Shown: positions 1 through 6,639 of the stretch, piece after piece
Numbering within the stretch: position 1 is the first letter of the stretch
Layout of the letters: every line of letters begins with the position of its first letter
Assembly (NCBI GenBank): GCA_012800475.1
Contig: JAAZJF010000140.1
Span: 1-6,845 of the forward strand
Length of the DNA: 6,845 bases
Origin: Gammaproteobacteria bacterium
GTDB taxonomy: Bacteria; Pseudomonadota; Gammaproteobacteria; Pseudomonadales; Pseudomonadaceae
Direction of reading: 5' to 3'
The notes under the pieces: model-generated
Database searches by the model: none
What the model was told of the DNA's origin: nothing
What the model saw: the letters and a program-made list of their open reading frames with translations, nothing else
Program-made: the position numbers and the translations under genes

Positions 1-2
1 CC

Positions 3-316
3 AGCCAAAAGCACAAGCAACAGCTCAATCAAAAAGCAACAGCACAGGCGACTCTAACGGATCGCTTGTCATCTGCAGAATACACTTAAGAGTCATGCGG
101 ATGAGCTCAGGGTGATGAGGGAAAAGAAAAAGCCAGCGTACTTCTAGTTCAGAAAGAGCTTTATAACCAGCTAAAACCTTTAAGGTGCGCTGAAGATCAC
201 CTCAAAATGAGAGCTGCATCACATAATCAAACTTTCATGCGTGCAAATATAAAACAATCTGGCATTATCAATATCAGCGCTAAGGACAGCACTGCAATAC
301 AGCACAAGGTGTGCAC
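3..316 (+). other. Gene-poor stretch with possible decayed coding remnant
   Basis: No intact gene is visible on either strand. On the plus strand three short open stretches follow each other in shifting phase. Frame 3 is open from position 3 to a TAA at 87-89 and is rich in Gln, Lys and Ala. Frame 1 is open from 58 to a TAG at 145-147 and includes the charged run HADELRVMREKKKPAYF. Frame 3 is open again from about 105 to a TGA at 336-338 and includes VQKELYNQLKPL. Read together they resemble a hydrophilic, coiled-coil-like protein broken by two frameshifts. The last stretch runs into the terminator hairpin, so at least its end is not real coding sequence. I recognise no family. The alternative is ordinary A-rich intergenic DNA, which is equally compatible with what I can see. 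Confidence 0.2.
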
Positions 317-356
317 AAAAAAGCCCCAAGATCAGTGATGGTCTTGGGGCTTTTTT
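317..356. terminator. Bidirectional rho-independent terminator after galE
   Basis: A GC-rich stem, GCCCCAAGA (323-331) with TCTTGGGGC (342-350), encloses a 10-nt loop. It is flanked by six A residues (317-322) and seven T residues (351-357), so an intrinsic terminator with a U-tract forms on either strand. On the minus strand it lies about 78 nt beyond the galE stop and should end the galE transcript and anything reading into it. On the plus strand it would stop any transcript crossing the left edge. Confidence 0.93.
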
Positions 357-403
357 TATATAGGTTGGGTTAAGGGTAGTTTGTATATAGGTATTGGGTT
401 AGG
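357..403. repeat. Imperfect tandem repeat in galE 3' region
   Basis: Two near-identical copies of TATATAGGT..TGGGTTA..GG lie 27 bp apart, at 357-375 and 384-403. The second copy has two extra bases (AT) in the middle and lacks one A near the end. They sit between the terminator and the galE stop codon, so they would be in the 3' untranslated part of the galE transcript. No function is evident; slippage or chance in AT-rich DNA is possible. Confidence 0.4.
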
Positions 404-433
404 TTTAATGAGAATGAGTGTGCCTTCATATGC

Positions 434-1456
434 TTACTGACTAAAACCATTCGGATTGCTTTTCTGCCAGCGCCAAGTGTCACGCATCATGTCATCTAAG
501 CTGTGCTCAGCTTTCCAACCAAGCTCTTGTGCCGCTTTTTTAGGGTCAGCCCAACACTCAGCAATATCCCCCGTGCGTCGGCTCACAACAGCATAAGGAA
601 CCTGTGCCTGTGCAGCCTTTTCAAAAGCCTTAATCATTTGTAATACGCTATAGCCTTGCCCTGTACCGAGATTCCAGATATGAACCCCTTGAGATTGGAT
701 AATAGCGTTCAGTGCTTTTAAGTGGCCGTTTGCAAGATCAACAACATGAATGTAATCACGTACACCCGTGCCATCGATGGTTGGATAATCGTTTCCGTAT
801 ACAGATAATTGTTTGAGTTTACCGACTGCAACTTGACTGATGTAGGGTAATAAATTGTTAGGTATGCCGTTAGGGTCTTCACCGATCAAGCCGCTATGGT
901 GCGCCCCTACCGGGTTGAAGTAACGCAGTAGAGCGATACTCCAGCGTGACTCTGATAGGGCTAGGTCGCGTAGTATCTCTTCAACCATTAATTTGGATCG
1001 ACCATAAGGGTTAGTGGGTATACCAGTAGGGCAATCCTCACTAATCGGCATTTCTTTTGGTTCACCATAGACTGTAGCTGATGAGCTAAAAACTAAGTTA
1101 AATACATTTGCTGCAGCCATCGCTTGAAATAGAACAACACTGCCACTGACATTATTCTCATAATAATGTAATGGTAATTGCACGCTTTCCCCAACGGCTT
1201 TTAAGCCAGCGAAGTGCAGTACAGCTTCAATTGGGTAACGTGCAAAAATTGAGTCGAGTAATTCACGGTCGCGTATATCGCCCTCAATAAAAGTGGCTGC
1301 TTTACCACAGATTTTTTCAACACGACGCAATGACTCTAGAGAGCTATTAGCTAAATTATCTAACACAATAACATCATGACCTGCTTCCAGCAGAGCCAGT
1401 GTGGTGTGTGAACCAATATAACCTGCACCACCTGTAACTAATATTGATTGCTTCAT
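434..1456 (-). CDS. galE: UDP-glucose 4-epimerase GalE
   Basis: This cytoplasmic, NAD-dependent enzyme interconverts UDP-glucose and UDP-galactose (Leloir pathway), supplying UDP-galactose for lipopolysaccharide and exopolysaccharide. It is a full-length extended short-chain dehydrogenase of 340 residues (E. coli GalE has 338). The Rossmann signature TGGAGYIG is at residues 8-15. The catalytic triad is present: Ser126 in SSSATVYG, and Tyr151 with Lys155 in NPYGRSK. The family blocks RYFNPVGAH (178-186) and GVRDYIHVVDLA (231-242) are intact. The ATG is preceded by AGGCAGA, with 6 nt between AGG and the start codon, and aligns with the family start. The start lies only 21 bp after the transporter permease stop, with no room for a separate terminator, so co-transcription is likely. 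A strong terminator follows the gene. It could act on other UDP-sugars such as UDP-GlcNAc, which the sequence alone does not settle. Confidence 0.96.
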   Translation of the reverse strand: MKQSILVTGGAGYIGSHTTLALLEAGHDVIVLDNLANSSLESLRRVEKICGKAATFIEGDIRDRELLDSIFARYPIEAVLHFAGLKAVGESVQLPLHYYENNVSGSVVLFQAMAAANVFNLVFSSSATVYGEPKEMPISEDCPTGIPTNPYGRSKLMVEEILRDLALSESRWSIALLRYFNPVGAHHSGLIGEDPNGIPNNLLPYISQVAVGKLKQLSVYGNDYPTIDGTGVRDYIHVVDLANGHLKALNAIIQSQGVHIWNLGTGQGYSVLQMIKAFEKAAQAQVPYAVVSRRTGDIAECWADPKKAAQELGWKAEHSLDDMMRDTWRWQKSNPNGFSQ

Positions 1457-1477
1457 ACTCTGCCTACATATTTTAAA

Positions 1478-4069
1478 TTAGAGAGCGACATGTGTGTCGT
1501 TATTATAGTGTGATGACTGTTGTAGGCGTTTTCTACGCCACTGTAATGCACTAACAGCTAAGAGTAGTAGTAAGCCTGGGATCCACATGATTTCTTTGCG
1601 CATCCTGTCTGTGGGCGCGCGTACGAGTAAAATTTGCTGATCAAACTCTAAGCCTAAATCTGCTGCTTGGCTGGCGAAAGCTACGCTATCAATCAATGTC
1701 TTACCGTCTTCTTCAATCAACATTAAGCCCAGTGCTTGCATCCGTGCTTCCCCTGTTTCACCCGCAGGAACAGGCAGTAAAATAACAAACTCACGCGGCT
1801 CGCCCAGTTCATCTTCACCTTGAATACGTAGACGCAGTTGACTGCCTTCATCAACACTGCCTAGAGCCTGTTGCAGTTGGCTTGGCGGTATATCTTGATA
1901 GGGATCATGCACAATATCCATCCAAAACCCAGGTCTAAACAAGGTAAAGGCGACTAATAATAGTAAGACACTTTCATACCAACGGCTGCGTGTAACAAAC
2001 CAACCTTGCGTGCCTGCGGCGAAAATGAGCATGGCTATTGTCGCTACAATAAAGATTAATATACCGTGCATTACACCGATATTAATGAGTAGTAAGTCTG
2101 TATTGAAAATAAACAAAAATGGCAACGCTGCAGTACGTAAGCTGTAATAGAAGGCTTGCACTCCAGTTTTAATTGGATCGCCTTTAGATACTGCAGCTGC
2201 AGCAAAGGAAGCTAAGCCTACGGGAGGAGTTACATCTGCCATGATGCCAAAATAGAACACAAAGAGGTGTACAGCAATTAACGGAACAATCAGACCGTTT
2301 TGCTGACCGAGAGCAACAACAACAGGCGCTAACAGGCTAGAAACAACAATATAGTTGGCTGTAGTGGGTAAACCCATACCCAAAATCAAACTGAATATGG
2401 CAGTAAAGACCAGCATTAACAACAAGTTACCCATAGAGAGTAATTCAACTAAATCTGCTAATACGAGCCCCACACCTGTTTGTGAAACAGCACCAACGAT
2501 GACTCCCGCTGCGGCAGTTGCGATACCAATACCAATCATATTACGCGCACCGGCAATCATGCCTTCACGCAAATCGATTAATCCATCCAGCCAGCCGCCG
2601 TGATCATAACTGCGGTCAGTACGCATCCAAGTTAAAATAGGACGCTGGGTCAACAGAATAAAAATAAGCATCACGCTACCCCAAAAAGCCGATAAGCCAG
2701 GGGATAAACGCTCAATCATTAGGCACCAAACGAGTACTACAACAGGTAAAATAAAGTGTAGGCCCGATAATAAAACGGTGCGCGTTTTAGGCAGCTCTTC
2801 TAAAGGTTTGCTTGCATCCTCGACTGGCAGAGGTGGGTTGCTCGCTGCAATTTTTAACAAGCCTAGGTAAGTAATACTCAATAAAGTACCCACACCTAAT
2901 AGAGCATGTTCACCTAGCGCGGGCTTAAGCCAGCCTAAGCCGTAGTAAACCAGTAATGAGATCCCTGAAATCAGTGCCGCACCAAAGGCAAAGCCTGTTA
3001 AGCGGCGTAACCAAGGCTTGGGCTGGTAATTACCAATGGGTTGCATGCCCAGTTTGAGTGCTTCTAAATGTACGATATAGAGTAAAGCAATATAAGAAAT
3101 GGCTGCAGGCAGGAAGGCATGTTTAATGATTTCCACATAAGGAATGCCGACATATTCAACCATTAAAAACGCGGCAGCACCCATGACTGGGGGCATAATT
3201 TGTCCATTTACTGATGAAGCAACTTCTACCGCACCCGCTTTTTCAGATGAGAAACCTACACGCTTCATCATAGGGATGGTAAATGTACCGGTGGTGACCA
3301 CGTTGGCGATCGATGAGCCGGAAATCATTCCGGTCAGGCCTGAAGCAACAACGGCTGCTTTAGCTGGGCCACCACGCATATGCCCCAGTAAGCTAAAGGC
3401 CAGCTGAATAAAATAATTACCAGCACCGGCGCGTTCTAATAAAGCGCCAAATAAAACAAATAAGAACACAAAGCTTGTGGAAACACCCAGTGCGATACCA
3501 AATACACCTTCTGTGGTGATCCACTGGTGGTTGGCCAGCGCTGTAAAGCTAACACCACGGTGAGCGAGCATATCCGGCATATAGGGGCCGGCTAAGCTAT
3601 AGGTTAAAAACAGTAAAGCAATAATAGCCAGCGGTGGACCTAAAGTACGGCGCGTGGCTTCTAGTAATAAAGGAATACCGATACAGGCTGTGACCAGATC
3701 AAAAGTCGTTAAGCTGCCTGGGCGCAGAGATAAATCTTGATAAAAAATAAATAAGTAAGCTGCACTTGCTGCAGCAACTAAGCCTAGAGCAATATCCAGT
3801 AATGGAACACGATCACGTGGTGAGCGCTTAAAAGCTGGATAGGCTAAAAATGCTAATAACAGCGCAAAGGTTAAATGAATTGAGCGCGTTTCAGTGTCAT
3901 TAAAGACGCCAATGCGCAACAAAAATGGCAACGGCGAAGCAATCCATAGCTGAAATAATGACCACAATAAAGCTAGGCCTGCGATGACGTGCGCCATAAT
4001 ACCGTCAGGCAAACGTGCGCCTGAATCTTGTGCAATAAGTTCTTCGGCGGAGAGTTGTTTATCTGACAT
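1478..4069 (-). CDS. TRAP transporter fused permease (DctQ-DctM type, 4TM/12TM) with C-terminal DUF3394-like domain
   Basis: This inner-membrane permease belongs to a TAXI-type TRAP transporter, which in this family imports organic anions using an ion gradient and a periplasmic binding protein. Its 863 residues combine the small DctQ-like part (hydrophobic segments roughly 28-50, 63-80, 88-110 and 125-160) and the large DctM part (about 187-660). DctM hallmarks include SGSSIANVVTTGTF (250-263), VNGQIMPPVMGAAAF (287-301), GMGLPTTANYIV (564-575) and FGIMADVTPPVGLASF (607-622). Two more hydrophobic segments (about 667-686 and 699-711) lead into a soluble region (about 718-820) matching my memory of the DUF3394 extension, then a last membrane segment (827-842) and a basic tail. 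The start is supported by AGCAGG with 9 nt to the ATG. It lies 92 bp downstream of the TAXI binding protein gene, its evident partner, separated by a strong hairpin. The substrate is unknown. Confidence 0.93.
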   Translation of the reverse strand: MSDKQLSAEELIAQDSGARLPDGIMAHVIAGLALLWSLFQLWIASPLPFLLRIGVFNDTETRSIHLTFALLLAFLAYPAFKRSPRDRVPLLDIALGLVAAASAAYLFIFYQDLSLRPGSLTTFDLVTACIGIPLLLEATRRTLGPPLAIIALLFLTYSLAGPYMPDMLAHRGVSFTALANHQWITTEGVFGIALGVSTSFVFLFVLFGALLERAGAGNYFIQLAFSLLGHMRGGPAKAAVVASGLTGMISGSSIANVVTTGTFTIPMMKRVGFSSEKAGAVEVASSVNGQIMPPVMGAAAFLMVEYVGIPYVEIIKHAFLPAAISYIALLYIVHLEALKLGMQPIGNYQPKPWLRRLTGFAFGAALISGISLLVYYGLGWLKPALGEHALLGVGTLLSITYLGLLKIAASNPPLPVEDASKPLEELPKTRTVLLSGLHFILPVVVLVWCLMIERLSPGLSAFWGSVMLIFILLTQRPILTWMRTDRSYDHGGWLDGLIDLREGMIAGARNMIGIGIATAAAGVIVGAVSQTGVGLVLADLVELLSMGNLLLMLVFTAIFSLILGMGLPTTANYIVVSSLLAPVVVALGQQNGLIVPLIAVHLFVFYFGIMADVTPPVGLASFAAAAVSKGDPIKTGVQAFYYSLRTAALPFLFIFNTDLLLINIGVMHGILIFIVATIAMLIFAAGTQGWFVTRSRWYESVLLLLVAFTLFRPGFWMDIVHDPYQDIPPSQLQQALGSVDEGSQLRLRIQGEDELGEPREFVILLPVPAGETGEARMQALGLMLIEEDGKTLIDSVAFASQAADLGLEFDQQILLVRAPTDRMRKEIMWIPGLLLLLAVSALQWRRKRLQQSSHYNNDTHVAL

Positions 4070-4101
4070 GGCAGCTAACCTGCTTAAAATCTAAAGAAGC
4101 C

Positions 4102-4135
4102 AATACGTTGGCGCTAGATTTAGCGCCAACGTATT
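4102..4135. promoter_or_regulatory. Perfect 15-bp inverted repeat between binding-protein and permease genes
   Basis: The arms AATACGTTGGCGCTA (4102-4116) and TAGCGCCAACGTATT (4121-4135) are perfectly complementary around a 4-nt loop. In the minus-strand transcript this forms a very stable hairpin 26 nt after the TAXI gene stop and about 18 nt before the permease Shine-Dalgarno. No proper U-tract follows it (the RNA continues GGCUUCUUUAGAUUUU). It therefore looks less like a full terminator than like a 3'-end stabiliser or partial attenuator, of the kind known between binding-protein and permease genes of other transport operons. The role is inferred; the structure is seen directly. Confidence 0.85.
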
Positions 4136-4161
4136 AACACAGTACAACTAGCAGTGAGCTG

Positions 4162-5136
4162 TTATAACCAGCCACGTTCTTTGTAATAACGGATCGCACC
4201 TTCATGCAAAGGCGCTGATAAACCGGCTTCAATCATGTCTTCAGCTTTTAAGTCTTTAAAGGCTGGGTGTAAACGTTTGAAGCGGTCGAGGTTATCAAAG
4301 ACTGATTTAACCATTTGGTAGACTAAATCAGCGCTGACTTTACTACTGGTAGATAACACAGCTTTTCCGCCAATAGATGGCGTTGGTAGATCGTTACCCG
4401 TGTAGATGCCGCCAGGTATTTCAGCTTTAGTGTAGTAGCTTTTTTCAGCTAATAAAGCATCGATTTCTGGACCGGTTACAGGGACTAAAACCGCATCCAC
4501 TGTAGTAGTGGCTTCTTGAATGGCTCCGTTTGGATGGCCAACAAAGTAGGTCATAGCATCAATATTATTATCATTGAGTGCGCTGGCTTGTTCTGCTGCT
4601 TTGAGCTCTGAGGCTAAAGAAAAACTCTTACGCGTCCAGCCTTTTTTCTCCAAGATTTCTTCAAGCGTATCGCGTTGGCCTGAGCCTGGGTTACCGATGT
4701 TAACGCGCTTACCTTTTAGATCATTGAAGTTGGCAATATGGGCGTCACGGCGTGCTACTACAGTGAATACTTCACTTTGTAATGAGAATAATGCACGCAT
4801 ATCCTCCATTGCACCTTCAGCTTCAAAAGGCGCTAAGCCTTTCATTGCTTTGTATTGGTGATCAGACTGCATCACACCGAAGTTAAATTCACCGCTACGG
4901 ATGCCGTTAACGTTGGCAACGCCACCGCCACTGGCTGGAGCATTACAACGTACGCCAGTTTTTTTGCTATCACGGTTGATAAAGCGACAAATTGACTGAC
5001 CAGCAACATAGTAAACGCCTGTTTGGCCGCCGGTACCGATGGTCACGTATTTTTCTTCGGCCTGCGCCATATTACCCAAACTCATACCAGCAAGGGTGAT
5101 GGACAGTGCCCATGCGAGGGATTTGCCTTTGATCAT
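4162..5136 (-). CDS. TAXI-family TRAP transporter solute-binding protein (periplasmic)
   Basis: This is the periplasmic substrate-capturing subunit of the TRAP transporter whose permease lies just downstream. Its 324 residues begin with a clear Sec signal peptide: basic MIKGK, a hydrophobic core at about 7-21, and an AQA|EE cleavage site after residue 26. The mature start, YVTIGTGGQTGVYYVAGQSIC (30-50), is the TAXI hallmark. NIGNPGSGQRDTLEEIL (146-162) is the second conserved binding segment, and the protein ends in the typical hydrophobic, aromatic WL. Cys50 and Cys64 are the only cysteines and could form a disulfide after export. The start is supported by a strong AAGGAG placed 7 nt before the ATG. 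Some TAXI proteins bind glutamate or 2-oxoglutarate-like acids, but the ligand here cannot be assigned. Confidence 0.94.
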   Translation of the reverse strand: MIKGKSLAWALSITLAGMSLGNMAQAEEKYVTIGTGGQTGVYYVAGQSICRFINRDSKKTGVRCNAPASGGGVANVNGIRSGEFNFGVMQSDHQYKAMKGLAPFEAEGAMEDMRALFSLQSEVFTVVARRDAHIANFNDLKGKRVNIGNPGSGQRDTLEEILEKKGWTRKSFSLASELKAAEQASALNDNNIDAMTYFVGHPNGAIQEATTTVDAVLVPVTGPEIDALLAEKSYYTKAEIPGGIYTGNDLPTPSIGGKAVLSTSSKVSADLVYQMVKSVFDNLDRFKRLHPAFKDLKAEDMIEAGLSAPLHEGAIRYYKERGWL

Positions 5137-5137
5137 G

Positions 5138-5149
5138 GGAGTACTCCTT
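5138..5149 (-). promoter_or_regulatory. Shine-Dalgarno of the TAXI gene within a 10-bp palindrome
   Basis: The minus strand reads AAGGAGTACTCCC just before the ATG. AAGGAG (5144-5149) is a near-perfect ribosome binding site. The perfect palindrome GGAGTACTCC occupies 5138-5147, so the GGAG of the binding site has its complement between itself and the start codon. A 3-bp stem with a 4-nt loop could partly mask the site, though it would be weak alone. The strong ribosome binding site fits a highly expressed binding protein. Confidence 0.6.
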
Positions 5150-5160
5150 AATTATTTTAG

Positions 5161-5195
5161 ACGCAGTACAGTGCAAGATATCTTGAGTGCTGCGT
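5161..5195. promoter_or_regulatory. Dyad-symmetric site upstream of the TAXI/TRAP operon (candidate operator)
   Basis: A perfect 12-bp palindrome, CAAGATATCTTG (5174-5185), is nested inside a second pair of arms, ACGCAGTAC (5161-5169) and GTGCTGCGT (5187-5195), which match at eight of nine positions. The arms are slightly off-centre (4 nt on one side and 1 nt on the other). The site lies 25-59 bp before the TAXI start codon, where a repressor or activator of a solute-induced transporter would be expected. As RNA it could also form a leader hairpin. No regulator gene is in the window, so the binding factor is unknown. Confidence 0.45.
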
Positions 5196-5198
5196 TGC

Positions 5199-5226
5199 AT
5201 ATTGCTGAATATTAAATAGACAACAA
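5199..5226 (-). promoter_or_regulatory. Weak candidate promoter of the TAXI/TRAP/galE operon
   Basis: On the minus strand TTGTTG (5221-5226) and CAATAT (5199-5204) are separated by 16 bp. The -35 is fair and the -10 is poor. Transcription would start near 5192, at the edge of the dyad at 5161-5195, which would suit repression by a protein bound there. Other AT-rich hexamers in this gap score similarly, and an activator-dependent promoter or read-through from argA (no terminator is seen after it) are alternatives. Confidence 0.22.
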
Positions 5227-5265
5227 CCTACTCTGCACTCTAATCACTTTTATAGTTAAACACCA

Positions 5266-6576
5266 TTAGTCCAAGGTTTTTCTAAAGACTTTAGAATTAC
5301 GCTGGAAGTTGTATAAAGAAGCTTTTGTATCAGGCAACTGCTCCAGAGCACAGGCCTGAAAACCGCGCTCTTGAAACCAATGGGCTGTACGAGTCGTCAA
5401 CACAAAAAGAGAGTTAAGCCCCAATGTGCGTGCACGCTGTTCAATGCGTTCTAGCAAGACATCGCCGTGACCACCATGACGATACTCAGGATGAACTGCT
5501 AAACACGCCAGCTCACCTGTAGCTTGCTCTGGGAATGGGTAGAGCGCTGCACACGCAATAATTAACCCATCTCGCTCAACAATACTGAACTGAGTGATTT
5601 CGCTCTCAATTAAATCTCGCGAACGACGAACCAAAACACCTTGCTCTTCAAGTGGGCGGATCAACTCTAAGAGGCCACCCACATCTTCAATATGTGCCTC
5701 ACGCACTTGTTCAAACTGGCCTTCGTCAACCAAAGTGCCGCAGCCGTCACGGGTAAACATTTCCGTTAGCAACGCACCGTCGGTGTGATAACTGATGATA
5801 TGGCAACGTTGCACTCCACCTCGGCAAGCACTGACAGCTGCACTCAATAGCTCGGCTTGCTCAAGTTGTTTCTGAGCTTTGAAGCGCTGAGTATGCTGTT
5901 CAGCTTGCTGGGTCGAGAGTTCGCGAATTAACTGACCATCACTGTTTAATAACCCGAGTTCTGTACTGAATAACACCAGCTTGTCAGCTTGTAACTCAAT
6001 GGCCGCTCGAGTGGCAATATCTTCGCTGGCTAAGTTGAATGTCTCTCCGGTCGGTGAGTAACCAATGGGCGGTAAAAGTACAATAGTGCGGTCATCGAGT
6101 AGACGCTTAATGCCTTTGTGATCGATTCGGCGCACCTCGCCAGTGTGCTGGTAATCAACTCCATCAATGACGCCCAGAGGTCGCGCTGTTACAAAGTTAC
6201 CTCCGGCAACCCGCAAGCGTGCTCCCTGCATGGGGGATGCAGCCATATCCATGGATAAGCGTGCTTCGATTGCAGCGCGCAGTTGACCTACAGCATCCAG
6301 TACACAGCTTAAGGTGGCCGTATCGGTAATGCGCAAATCTAAGTGGTAATGAGAGTCTAGGCCTTGCTGTTGCAAGCGCTGTTCAATCTGAGGGCGCGAG
6401 CCAAACACTAGCACTAAGCGCACACCTAGACTGTGAAGTAAGACTAAGTCATGCACCGTATTGCCAAAATTTTCATGGGCAATACTTTCACCGGGCAGCA
6501 TCACAACAAAAGTGCGCTCACGGTGTGCGTTAATATAGGGTGATGAATGGCGGAGCGAGTTAACGTAATCGTGCAT
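5266..6576 (-). CDS. argA: N-acetylglutamate synthase (amino-acid N-acetyltransferase) ArgA
   Basis: This cytoplasmic enzyme transfers acetyl from acetyl-CoA to glutamate, the first and usually arginine-feedback-inhibited step of arginine biosynthesis. Its 436 residues have the classical two-domain ArgA layout. The N-terminal amino-acid-kinase-like domain spans about 22-285, including LVLVFGSRPQI (54-64), MQGARLRVAGGNFVTARPLG (116-135), the HTGEVRRID region (144-152) and GYSPTGETFNL (172-182). The C-terminal GNAT acetyltransferase domain spans about 291-430, with the acetyl-CoA-binding segment LACLAVHPEYRHGGHG (356-371) and LTTRTAHWFQERGF (393-406). The MHDYVN start and the SLYNFQRNSKVF end match Pseudomonas ArgA as I remember it. 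The ATG has no good Shine-Dalgarno; the best is CTGGA about 8 nt upstream. An out-of-frame ATG 16 nt upstream opens a small overlapping ORF. The next minus-strand gene downstream is the transporter, 129 bp away, with no visible terminator between. Confidence 0.97.
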   Translation of the reverse strand: MHDYVNSLRHSSPYINAHRERTFVVMLPGESIAHENFGNTVHDLVLLHSLGVRLVLVFGSRPQIEQRLQQQGLDSHYHLDLRITDTATLSCVLDAVGQLRAAIEARLSMDMAASPMQGARLRVAGGNFVTARPLGVIDGVDYQHTGEVRRIDHKGIKRLLDDRTIVLLPPIGYSPTGETFNLASEDIATRAAIELQADKLVLFSTELGLLNSDGQLIRELSTQQAEQHTQRFKAQKQLEQAELLSAAVSACRGGVQRCHIISYHTDGALLTEMFTRDGCGTLVDEGQFEQVREAHIEDVGGLLELIRPLEEQGVLVRRSRDLIESEITQFSIVERDGLIIACAALYPFPEQATGELACLAVHPEYRHGGHGDVLLERIEQRARTLGLNSLFVLTTRTAHWFQERGFQACALEQLPDTKASLYNFQRNSKVFRKTLD

Positions 6577-6592
6577 GAATGTGTCCAGTCAT
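6560..6592 (-). other. Possible 10-codon upstream ORF overlapping the argA start
   Basis: An ATG at 6590-6592 opens MTGHIHARLR followed by TAA at 6560-6562, in a different frame from argA and running across the argA start codon. It contains two arginine codons among its last three. It has no recognisable Shine-Dalgarno, and would sit about 12 nt into the transcript if the promoter predicted at 6611-6639 is right. An ORF this short arises often by chance, so translation and any regulatory role are unproven. Confidence 0.2.
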
Positions 6593-6610
6593 GGCGACAG
6601 CTAAAGAATA

Positions 6611-6639
6611 ATTAAAATTGGGCTGTCACTGCAGAGCAA
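6611..6639 (-). promoter_or_regulatory. Candidate sigma70 promoter of argA
   Basis: On the minus strand TTGCTC (6634-6639, -35) and TTTAAT (6611-6616, -10, five of six consensus bases) are separated by exactly 17 bp. Transcription should start near 6604, giving a leader of about 28 nt before the argA ATG. This would make argA independent of the phosphate transporter upstream. It is a prediction from consensus matching only. Confidence 0.5.

Noticed and set aside
207..338. 43-codon plus-strand ORF starting at an ATG before the terminator
   Set aside because: It ends inside the terminator stem-loop, has no clear ribosome binding site and no recognisable sequence; kept only as part of the possible remnant.
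1486..1499. Small hairpin CGACA-TGTG-TGTCG at the 3' end of the permease gene
   Set aside because: It is a 5-bp stem within coding sequence with no U-tract; too short to call a terminator or attenuator before galE.
2355..2603. Plus-strand open frame of 82 codons inside the permease gene
   Set aside because: It is antisense to strongly conserved DctM coding sequence, its Pro/Ile/Asn/Thr-rich translation looks like a reverse-strand shadow, and no family or ribosome binding site supports it.
3144..3407. Plus-strand open frame of 87 codons inside the permease gene
   Set aside because: It lies opposite the conserved SGSSIANVVTTG segment; the translation is low-complexity Ala/Pro/Thr and matches nothing recognisable.
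4574..4861. Plus-strand open frame of 95 codons inside the TAXI gene
   Set aside because: It is antisense to the well-conserved binding-protein sequence and its Ser/Ala-rich product shows no domain.
5206..5265. Possible argA terminator directly after its stop
   Set aside because: No stem of useful length followed by a T-run is present on the minus strand here; AT-rich hexamers such as TATAAA lack a matching -35.
5594..5788. Plus-strand open frame of 64 codons inside argA
   Set aside because: It is a Ser/Arg/Pro-rich shadow of the argA interdomain and acetyltransferase coding sequence with no independent support.
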